DNA of 64,000 bases, from assembly GCA_027924645.1 (NCBI GenBank), contig BSBN01001758.1, positions 186,001-250,000 on the forward strand. The letters run 5' to 3'. This stretch comes from Cunninghamia lanceolata. Taxonomy: Eukaryota; Streptophyta; Pinopsida; Cupressales; Cupressaceae. This document shows positions 24,271 through 33,452 of this stretch, piece after piece; the stretch's first letter is position 1, and each line of letters begins with the position of its first letter. The notes beneath the pieces are model-generated. The model had not been told where the DNA came from and searched no databases. It saw only the letters and a program-made list of their open reading frames with translations. A program made the position numbers and the translations under genes.

Positions 24271-24904
24271 GAGATGGTGTTGCGAAGTAACATCATTTCA
24301 AAGAAGTTTAAAACATAATGTTGTGTTGGATAGAAGACTTTGGTTTAGAATAATATGATTGGATTAGAGATGGTGATGCCCCAATCACTCAAAGCGAGGG
24401 TGACAAGGAAAGATAATGGTAAGTTAATGAATAAGATGAATGATGATGATGCCTCCTTGAGAGGACAAGTGGGTTCAAAGAACATAGGTGTGGTCTCAAA
24501 ATGAAAGAGAGGAAATTGTTAGTAGATAGAGAGATGTAAAGGAAGATGAAAAGGTTAGATGAAAGATGGAAGAATGATGGAAGAAGAATGGATGCAATGA
24601 TGTAGGATGATAGAAGAATAGAAGAATTGATCAAATTGTGAAAGCTATAGATATTTATTAGGATGGATGGGTGAGATGGATCAGTTGATTTGCTTCAAGT
24701 TATGCTTGAAAAATATAAAGAGCAATCCTTATTTTGATATAGCAATAGATGTTATGCACTAGGGTATAGAAGACCAAGGTGACGATGTATCCAGTGCATA
24801 GGATAAACACACAAAAAGATAAAGGTCACAAGCAACCCTATACCGGATAGCACCATGATATTGAAGACCATGATACCATTGTGGTAGGTAGGTTACAAGG
24901 ACCG

Positions 24905-25025
24905 ATGCAGATGCAAGACAAAATATGCAAGATAAAAAGATACAAGATAAAAGTTGCAAGACAAAAGATGCAAGATAAAATGATAAAGCTAATAAAAAAT
25001 GATAAGACAAATGCAAGATAAATTG
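24905..25025. repeat. Imperfect GATAAAAGATGCAAGA-type tandem repeat
   Basis: A purine-rich interior stretch of degenerate units built from GATGCAAGA and CAAGATAAAA words. No coding potential is seen on either strand. Confidence 0.6.
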
Positions 25026-25379
25026 ATAACACACACAAGCAAGCAAGCACAAATGATTCAAAAATAAACAAGGTGATTGCCCCTGCCAAGCTAAAAACTA
25101 AGGATTAAGTGATCAAGGATTGATTTGATTGATTGAGGATAATATTTTCATTATGGGGAACGATATATTCCTAGAACAACACAAGGATACGGGAAAGATA
25201 TATCTCGTTGATGATGATTGGATACATGATCAATTGATTGGTTTGACAACAAGGTTGGAACAAAACCAAAGTGTGCTTGTTGATGATTGGCTAGACTACA
25301 CGACTGGGTTGATATGGATTAAAGATGACTTGCATTTGGATTTATTGCTTGGATTTTTAGAATGTTATGATTTTTTTCT

Positions 25380-25440
25380 AGATGTTTTGATTTTTTTGGA
25401 TGTTTTGATGTTTTTGGATGTTTTGATGTTTTTGGTTTTT
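25380..25440 (+). repeat. Short tandem repeat, GGATGTTTTGATGTTTTT
   Basis: About three copies of an 18-bp unit ending in a T run. The 111-aa ORF across it is a by-product of the repeat. Confidence 0.7.
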
Positions 25441-25518
25441 TTTTTTTCTGGAATATTTGGATAACATTGGAGTGTAGTTGGATAGCCTTAGTGCTAGATA
25501 CAAATGATAAGGGAACAT

Positions 25519-25740
25519 CATGGATAGGTAGATGAATGGGTGATAATGGATAATGGATGGATAGGATAGTGTAAAGTGGATGGATAGGTAGAAGGATGGG
25601 AAATAGTGGATAATAGGGATAGGAAATGTAAGATGGATGGATATGTAGAAGGATGAGGGATAGTGGATAATGGATGGGAAATGTAAAATGGATGGATAGG
25701 TAGAAGAATGGGCGATAGTGGATAATGGATGGAAAATGCA
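25519..25740. repeat. Minisatellite of about 55 bp, four units
   Basis: Units begin near 25519, 25570, 25627 and 25682, and share GGATGGATAGGTAGAAGGAT and AGTGGATAATGGATGG. Unit length is 55-57 bp in the later copies. The minus-strand 162-aa ORF here is a repeat artefact, with periodic His-Pro-Leu-Ser-Ile segments. Confidence 0.8.
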
Positions 25741-26000
25741 TGAAGGATAGATGGACGGAAGGATTCAAGATGTGATCTCCAAGGACTATTTCACATAGGA
25801 ATAACATGTCCTATTCTAGGTATTAGACTCGGGATATGGCGTGAAAATACTTGCAATGATAAGATGGTAGGATATGTTGGGAAGTATTAGATACATCAAG
25901 AGTTGTCCAAAGCATGTTTCAACATTTTGGCCCTCTCTTTATCAAGATCAAAAAGGAGGGAAGGAGGATGGATTGGATCAAGGGGATAATTATGCAGATT

Positions 26001-26130
26001 ATTTCAATACACCAAGGAATAGGCATCATTGTGTGGTAACATTTATTATTGTTTTCGTTGAAGTTAACTTCAAAGAAAACAATAATAAATGTTACCACAC
26101 AACGATGCCTATTCCTTGGTGTATTGAAAT
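26001..26130. repeat. 130-bp near-perfect palindrome without spacer
   Basis: The 65-bp arms 26001-26065 and 26066-26130 are reverse complements with two mismatches. The right arm is the truncated edge of the right LTR and the left arm is its inverted copy. The centre lies between 26065 and 26066. Confidence 0.95.
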
Positions 26131-26773
26131 GTGGATTTCTCTAAACGTAGTGTAACCTTGATTGCAAATCATGGATGGAAGCTCAATTTGACAACGTAAG
26201 TTTGCATAAATGAAAGTTCCTCCATTTGGTTTGGAGAAGGCTTTATTTATAGATTCTTAATGATGGAGAGTTAAGGATTTGATTTTGGAGATAAGGATTT
26301 AATTTTTTATTTAAAAGGAAATAAATCAAGAAGAAGATAAGATGAGATATGAGAGGATAATTGATAAGTTTATCTAATTAATTTAATTAATTAGATATAC
26401 ATGAGTTAGAAATGGAAAGAAATCAAGAAGAAGATGTGGCTTAGCTTTATTAATTAAATAAATATTTGATTTATTTAATTAATGTTGGATTATGATTTAA
26501 TTAACATTAGAAAAATGAATGAATTAATTAAATAATTGTAAATTATTTAATTATTGCTAAGAAGTGGAAAAAATAACTTAATTAAGTAATTAATAATTAT
26601 TTAATTAATGTGGAAGAATAAGGTAGAACAATTTTTATAAAGATGGATGCATTTAATTAATATAATTAAGAATTATTTAATTAATGTGAAAGTATAGAAA
26701 ATGAATAATTAAGTTGGGAAGTAATGAAAATGCGATGTAGTGAAAATGCATTGGTGAATTTTAGGTATCTACA
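26066..26773 (-). repeat. Right LTR (5' LTR, truncated) of the coding-free element
   Basis: It matches about 23463-24258, with several small deletions and the same spaced AT palindromes (26450-26690). It lacks the first roughly 100 bp present in the left copy. Instead it abuts an inverted copy of its own edge. Confidence 0.8.
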
Positions 26774-26862
26774 GAAAGATCAAGACTTTGGCCTAGGGTT
26801 ATTGTTTAGTTATTGTTTTTGTGAACATTCAAATATTCTAACATAGTTACTATTGAATAATG

Positions 26863-27613
26863 TGAAAGGAAACAAGGTGTGCAAAAACGCTTCCTACACC
26901 AATCTAATGAGGAAAGTGTTGTGCAAATTTTTAATCCTTATAGTTACAATGAAGAAGATTCACACCATTAAAACATAAATAACAACAATAAGCAAATAAT
27001 ACCAAAACACTTGATATATATGGGGAAAACCCTTTCAAGAGAAAAACACCACACTCCAAAAGCCTGCTCAATGTATTACAAATCCAACACAAGATTACAT
27101 ACACTTGCAGAGCAAGTTTATTACATGAGTTCACTAGCATAAAATTTCTAGAGTAATTTCGGCAGCATAACGGTACCTGTAAAATTATCCTCTTACAAAT
27201 GATTCCTCAAGAATTTAATTTATAGGAGTTAGAATACAATAAACCACCAAAATGGAAACTCAAAACCATGAGTTACAACACCTAGTCATAGATAATCAAA
27301 TCCACCATAATATAGAAAGTTACTCAACCCTGTCAGAACATAATTGACTCTCCAAAAATATGGCACTCCATTTTTAGTTCCTAAAATCGTGCTTTCACAA
27401 TCTCCTAAAATCATACTTGTCATAATTTCTAAAATAACTCCCTCTCACTAGCTCTTTCCATTCTAGCAACTCTTACACACATTCCAAGTTGTCATAGTTG
27501 CATTTAGCAATTTCCATGACACAAAGTGATAAAAAACAAATTGCTAAAATACAAACAAAGGAACATTTCAAATATTAGAAATTGCAAGGTGTATGCCACA
27601 CCTTATCCCAACA
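26863..27613 (-). repeat. Left LTR (3' LTR) of the copia element
   Basis: From TGAAAGGAAAC to TTATCCCAACA. The minus strand begins TGTTGGGATAAGG, a start shared by many plant copia LTRs, directly after the polypurine tract at 27614-27623. Confidence 0.93.
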
Positions 27614-27623
27614 TTCTCCCACT
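27614..27623 (-). other. Polypurine tract of the copia element
   Basis: The minus strand reads AGTGGGAGAA directly before the LTR start. It is a standard copia arrangement. Confidence 0.9.
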
Positions 27624-27668
27624 TGTTGTATACCTTGCAAGAGTCAAGCAATCCATACCATCATGAAC

Positions 27669-28439
27669 TCAACTACTAGAGGTTGAGAGGCCCATAAACT
27701 TTGAACACCATCTTAACTTCTCCATGCTCATGAGCTTTGTCAAGGAATCTGCAACATTCATCAAAGTATCAATTTTCTCCAAATTCACTCTTCCATATTC
27801 TACCATGTCACAAACAAAATGGTACTGGACATCAATGTGCTTTGTCCTTACGTGGAAGGTCAGATTCTTCACCAAACATGTGGCACTCTGACTATCACAA
27901 CAAATAGTAATCCTTCCTGCATCAAACCCAACATCTGAACACAATCTCTTAAGCCAAATGAATTCCATACAAGCATGAGTTGCTGCCATGTACTTTGCTT
28001 CTATAGTGGACAAAGTGACTACAGCTTGTCACTTACTCATCCAACTAATAGCACCACCAAACATCATGAAAACATATACAATGGTGGATCTTCTGCTATC
28101 AATGTTACCTGCCCAATCAGAATCCACATATCCATGAATACAAATTGAACGTTGAGTCCTTGTAGGACAACCATGATAACATAAGGAATACTCAGAAGTA
28201 CCCTGCAGATATCTAAACACTCCCTTCACTGCATCCCAATGTACTCGTCTAGGATTAGCCATAAAGTGACTAAGCACTTCCACTTCTTGGGCAATGTCTA
28301 GCCTTATATAGACCATAGCATACATCAAACTGCCAACCACACTAGCATAAGGTACTCTAGTCATGTCCTCCATCTCAATAGGAGACTTTGGACAGTCCTC
28401 AATGGATAACTTTGTCCCTATCATAATAGGAACACTCAA
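27669..28439 (-). pseudogene. Copia RNase H domain and end of the RT region
   Basis: This is the C-terminal part of the copia polyprotein. It includes YASVVGSLMYAM, YVDSDWAGN, STIEAKYMA, DSQSA and HVRTKHIDVQYHF, diagnostic of the copia RNase H. The frame is open from 28439 to a TGA at 28031-28029 and from there to 27669. Compared with intact copia elements, that TGA sits just after SWMSK. The upstream part of the same ORF lies at 31348 and beyond, separated by the inserted LINE. Confidence 0.9.
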
Positions 28440-31347
28440 TAGTCCTTTTTATAGTTCTTATTCCTAAAAATGATGATGCGCATAGTCTGGATCAGTTTAG
28501 ACCCATTGCTATTTGTAATGTAGTTTTTTAAAATTATCACTAAATTAATTGCGGAAAGACTCAAGCCGTGCCTCAAAGCTTTGATTTCTGAGGAGCAGGG
28601 AGGATTTGTAGCTAGTAGACAGATTCTTGATGGGATTGTGATTGTTGTATAGGCCATTCATTATATGGCGACCTCTAAGGAGAAGGCCATGTTCATCAAG
28701 ATTGACATGGCTAAAGCTTATGACAGAGTCAAAGGGGATTTTTCACCAAAAGTCCTTCTGGCCTTTGGTTTTGGTGATGACTAGGTTAATTGGGTTATGA
28801 GTTGTGTTACCTCTTCCTCCTTTGTTCTTATTAATGGGGAACCGTCTGAGTTGTTCAACACTTCTAGGGGCCTTCGACAAGGGGATCCTCTGTCTCCTTA
28901 TTTATTTATTATCATGGCTGAAGGGCATGGTAGATTCATTAAATCTCAAGTTAGACAAGGTCTGATTCAGGTTTGGAGATGGTGCAATAGTTTGTCTCCT
29001 CATTCTCACCTTTAGTTTGTGGATGATACTGCTTTGATGGGTGTGGCCAAAATTAATGAAGCAGTTAACTTTAGAACTCTAGATACTTATTTGGCTGCCT
29101 CGGGGCAAAAGATCAATGAGGTTAAGTCTTCTATTTTCTTATTCAACACTCCTCGGCTGATTCAAAGCATGATTTCTCATATTCTTAGGTTCCAAATTAG
29201 CTCTCTTCCTCTAGTTTATCTTGGGACCCCCCTTGGTGTTGGATCTGAGCGCAGAGAGTTTTTGCAGGAGGTTCTAAATAAGTTTCACATGAAGGTTAGC
29301 CATTGGACCTATAGATGGCTTTCTTTTGTTGGAAGGGTGACCCTTTTGAAGTTGGTGGTGTTCTTCATATTTACAGATGTATTGTGCAGGTTGCTCCCTC
29401 AAGTTTTGTTAAAGAATTTGATGCTCTCACCCACCAATTTCTATGGTCTAGTAATCTTCTCTCTTCGAAATGGAGCTTGGTCAGGTGGGAATCGATCTAT
29501 AGACCGAAGTAGGAGGGTGGTCTTGGGCTGAGGTTAGCTGCGTTGATTGGTTTGGTTTTATCTGCCAAATTATACTGAAGGTGGTGTACTTGTAGGATAA
29601 GGACTGGGCTAGAATTCTTACTCATAAGTACCTCAGGGGAGTGGATAGCTTGGATGTGCCTCATTGTAGCCTGGAGGGGAAGGGATCCATGATTTGGGAT
29701 ACTCTCAAAAGGGGGGCAAAGCTTATCAAAGAGAGTCTTTTTTGGATTTGTAATAGGGGTTCTGATGCTCTTTTTTGATATGATTCTTGGGATGGGCACC
29801 CCTTGATCATCTTTGAGTTTCCCCATCTTCAGCCCCTTTGTAACTTTTTTACTGAGGCTGGTTGGACTAAGGTGGAGAATTTCAAGACCGTTAAGGTCAA
29901 GGGGTAGTTAGAGGTGACTTGCTGGAAGGTTCCTCAAGAATGGCCGCTGGGTGGTACAGTGGAGGATCAACAGGAGCTTGCTCGAATCTTAGCTAGTAAA
30001 CTTTGTAGCTCTCTCTAGGGGAGGGATACTTTGGCTTGGGGTCCTAATACAAAGGGCCAATTTTTTGTTGCCTTTGGTTATTTGGAGTTAGATAGACAAA
30101 TGCATGGCCAGAGTGGTGTTCCTTGGTGGAAGCAAGTGTGGTATAATTTCTCTTAGCCTAAGTGTAACTTCTTCCTTTGGCTGGTGGCCCAAAATAAGTG
30201 CCTCACCTGGGATAATTTGCGAAAGAGAGGTTTCCAAGGCCCTTCTATCTGTGTTCTTTGTAAAAATAGTGAAGAATGTACTTCGCATATCTTCTTTCAG
30301 TGTCCTTATTCAAGGGAGGTCTGGCACCTTTGGTGGGGGTGTGGAACCATGCTTGCATCCATTCCACTTCTTTAGTTGAGTTCTGGGATGGTTTGGGTTG
30401 ACCTCCAGCTAAGACCTCTTTTATCCAAGTTGCATGGTATCTTGGTCCCACTTTCCTTATTTGGAACCTTTGGCTAGACAGGAACTAAAGGCTCTTTCAG
30501 GATTCTAAAATGGAGGGGGTTCACTTGTGGAAAAAGATTGTCAGCAGGCTTCAAGAGACTATTTCAGCAAAATGTGACATTTCTAAGACATTAGATCTTA
30601 GTGATTTGACTGTTGTTAGGAATTTGAGTTTGATTGGAAGTGGGTCGAGTGTCTCTGCTAGTAGAAGATTGAGGCAGACCAAGCAAAAGATCCATAGGGA
30701 GGGACGTTGGCTTCCTCCTCCTATAGGAGTTTTGAAGGTCAACACTGATGGCTCTTCTAGGGGGAATCTTGGACATGCGGGAATTGGGGGGCATTGGTCA
30801 TGGTAGTGATGGAGGTGCTATTTTTCTTTTCTCTATTTATAAGGGGCAGCATTCTAATAACCATATGGAGGTTCTATCTATTCTCCATGCTTTGGAGAGA
30901 GGGTGTTCTTTTGGTTGGAAGCAGATCATCTGTGAATCTGATTCACAAATTATGGTGGATATGTTGAATGAGCAAAAATTGAAAGGATTTAATTGGCATT
31001 TAGCCTTGGTGGCTAAGTAGATCCTAAATTTGTGTTCCTCTTTGGATTATATTTCTTTCTGTCATATTCCTCGTGAGTGGAATAGAGTGGCAGACTATTT
31101 GGCTAAATGGGATTCTGAGAACCTTGATAGGTGGGATGTGGATGATTGGGGGCTCTTGCCCCTTGAGAACTCGACAACTTTAGAAAGTTAATTATGGAGG
31201 ACACGGTTATGTAGTTGTTCTTTCTGTGGGGTTCCTTTTGGAACTCTGGGTGGTGTTTGTGTGTTGTCTTTGGTTGGGCCTTAGGCCTTTGCTTTGTACT
31301 CTCTGCTTTATTTTGAATAAATTTTTACCTCTTCTTTTAAAAACAAA
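28440..31347 (+). mobile_element. 5'-truncated LINE inserted into the copia element
   Basis: About 2.9 kb, read left to right. It begins inside the reverse transcriptase and lacks ORF1 and the endonuclease. The 3' end reads TTTTAAAAACAAA. The flanks share ACTCAA (28434-28439 and 31348-31353) within a 12-bp imperfect match, a short or worn target duplication. The copia reading frame resumes across it: ...CRPL on the right, SVP on the left. Confidence 0.88.
28441..31190 (+). pseudogene. LINE ORF2 fragment (RT, zinc finger, RNase H)
   Basis: The reverse transcriptase motifs in order are DQFRPIAICNV, ISEEQGGFV, IKIDMAKAYDRV, RGLRQGDPLSPYLFI and FVDDTALMG (near 29010-29040). A zf-RVT finger (CVLCKNSEECTSHIFFQC) lies near 30250-30300. 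The RNase H (about 30735-31110) has NTDGSS, a HMEVLSILHALERG helix, ESDSQIMVD and RVADYLAK. Many stops and several frameshifts break it. It differs from the 7.6-15.3 kb LINE in sequence and 3' end, so it belongs to another family. Confidence 0.88.
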
Positions 31348-32310
31348 ACTCAACGGTCTACAAGTTGCCATGTTGACTCTCTCCAACACTAATTTCACAT
31401 ACTTGTTTTGGCCTAACCAAAGTTTTCTATTAGCTCTATCTCTTTTGATTTCCATCCCCAAAATGTACTTAGTTGCCGCTAAATCTTTCATTTCAAACTG
31501 TGTTGAAAGTTGAGACTTCAAATCAGAAATCAAACTTTTACCATTCCCAAAGAACAACATATCATCAACATACAATGCAATAATGAGAATGCGATTATTA
31601 TCCATTTTGAAATAAAAATAATAATCTTATTTTGATCTCATAAATCCCAAACTTGACACAAAGGCACCAAACTTTTGGTACCACATTCTAGGAGACTATT
31701 TTAGACCATACAAAGATTTCTTCAACTTGCAAACTAAATTTTATCTACCTTTCTTAGTGTAGTGCTCTGGCTATGACATATATATCTCTTCCTCCAACTC
31801 ACCATGACGGAAAGTTGTCTTCACATCTATTTGCTCAACTTCAAGATCATACGCTGCAGCAAGTGATAATAAAAATCTAATGGATGTCAGCTTAGCAACG
31901 GGAGAAAAAACCTCACCATAATCAATTCCCTCAACTTGGGAATAAGCCTTTGCCACCAATCTCACCTTGTACTTCTCAACACTGCTATCTAAACCAATTT
32001 TCTTCTTGAACACCCATTTGCATCCAATGGGTTTACATCCATCAAGAAAAGGTACAAGATCCCATGTCTTATTTTTCTTTAATGCTACCATCTCTTCTTC
32101 CATGGTCTCTTTTCAGGAATCTGCATCATTCATACCCATAGCCTCTTTTACAATCCTAGGATCATCAATGTTATTAATAAAAGCAAAGATACAATTCCAA
32201 TCATTGGGTGAATACCCATACCTTTCCGGTGGTTGTCTTTGCCAAATGGACCTCCTCACAAATGGAGGTTGAGGTTCTTCTTCTAAACTTTTTGAGCTAC
32301 TAGAGCTCAC
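31348..32310 (-). pseudogene. Copia reverse transcriptase
   Basis: The RT core is recognisable in PIGCKWVFKKK, YKVRLVAKAYSQ, GIDYGEVFSPVAKLTSIR and the active site YVDDML (near 31570). The stretch 32113-32310 is the linker before RT. Stops between 31605 and 31771 include two TAGs where relatives have glutamine (after EEIYMS and after SLYGLK) and two TAAs. The frame is otherwise continuous, so point mutation rather than rearrangement inactivated it. The protein end is split off by the LINE. Confidence 0.88.
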
Positions 32311-32393
32311 CTCTTCGTCAGGTCCATCATGGGATTTTGGTTCAACTTTCGCGGGTGAAGGGGAAGTTGAACCATATCCTCTTTCTTTTCTGG

Positions 32394-33452
32394 CTACAAA
32401 ACAACAGAAGAAGGATTCATCTCCCTAAAGATAACACTTCTTCTATACAGAACTCTTTTGGCCACAGGATCCCAAATCTTGTACCCTTTCATACTGATAC
32501 CATAACTGATGAAGATACACTTAACTGCCTTGTTCTCCAATTTTGACCTCTTCTCCCTGGGCATGTGTGCATATGTCTCGCAACCAAAAACTCGAAGATG
32601 TCTCAATGAGGGCTTTTTCCTGACCACACCTCCATAGGTGTCTTCTAAACAAGTGCCGATGTAGGAGACCTCCATTCTGCTGAGGGGTATATGGAGTTGT
32701 TTGGTGCCTCTCAATCCCATGTTCTTTATTGAACTTATCAAAATTTGTTGAATAAAACTCACCACCGTTATCAATCCTCAAACACTTAATCTTTTTATCA
32801 GTTTGATTCTCAACAAAAGATTTAAATTCTTTGAATCAACTAAAGACTTCAGATTTACTACTAAGGAAATACACCCATGTCCTTTTACTATAATTATCGA
32901 TGAATGATATTAAGTAAATATATTTAGAAATCGAAGGAACATTAATAGGACCAAAAACATCAGAATGTATCAAGCCCAACATCCTAGAAGATTTATGAGA
33001 ACTAGAATAAAACTAAACACGATTATGTTTTCCATATACATAATGTTCGCGAAAATTGAACTCAAGATTACAATCATTTATCCCCTCAACAAGGTTTTTA
33101 TTTTTTAGGGATCTAAGACCCTTCTCACCAATATGACCAAGTCTTTGGTTCCATAACATTGTTTTCTCAACATGAAGTTTCATTTCCAAAGAATGAGCAC
33201 CCTTAGGTACCCAAAAAAAAGTCCATCAGAAGTAGATGCAACACACCTCTTTGTTGCTAGTTCCAATGCTGAGGATGAAGACTCTAAAATTCTCTTATTA
33301 GTATTAGAAGAACTATTGCATTGAACCATGCATGCATCCAACTTAAACAAAGTGCCAACCTGAACACACTTAACGAGCACCATAAATCCTCTTGTCATCT
33401 TACATCCTCCATTTGAGAAAATGACTTGCACGCCCACATCATTCAACTAACT
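32394..33452 (-). pseudogene. Copia integrase, with internal deletion
   Basis: In coding order it has a GTLFKLD pre-integrase segment (33180-33446), the core with an IDNYS-like motif near 32920, RIDNGGEFYS and TPYTPQQNG. It then jumps to the segment ending KKPSLRHLRVFGCETYAH and KCIFISYG. About 40 residues between PQQNG and the LRVFG region are missing, and they include the third catalytic residue of the DDE triad (normally shortly after QNG). A frame change accompanies the gap near 32640-32690. The gypsy element interrupts the coding sequence at 33452. Confidence 0.87.
33297..33452 (-). repeat. Duplicated copia segment, left copy
   Basis: 156 bp of copia coding sequence directly left of the gypsy LTR, repeated at 45184-45336 with about five substitutions and a 3-bp indel. 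The last five bases, TAACT, would be the gypsy target duplication. Confidence 0.88.

Larger units (their letters stand above)
23362..26773 (-). mobile_element. LTR element without gag or pol (LARD/TRIM-like)
   Basis: Flanked by GAAAG on both sides (23357-23361 and 26774-26778). On the minus strand each LTR begins TGTAGACACC or TGTAGATACC, and a polypurine tract AAAGGGGCAAAA precedes the left (3') LTR. The left LTR is 897 bp. The right one is truncated to about 708 bp, and a palindrome replaces its inner end together with the primer-binding site. The interior (24259-26000) has no gag, protease or polymerase, only purine-rich tandem repeats. It could only move with proteins supplied by another element. 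Confidence 0.8.

Noticed and set aside
25319..25807. 162-aa minus-strand ORF rich in His, Pro and Leu
   Set aside because: It is the translation of the 55-bp minisatellite and adjoining tandem repeats; its periodicity follows the repeat unit.
26001..26130. Terminal inverted repeats of a DNA transposon
   Set aside because: The arms have no spacer, and one arm is the edge of an LTR whose second copy lies at 23463, so it is a rearranged LTR end.
23455..26773. Tandem segmental duplication instead of an LTR element
   Set aside because: GAAAG flanks both outer edges, the ends are TG...CA and a polypurine tract precedes the 3' repeat, so an LTR element explains it better.
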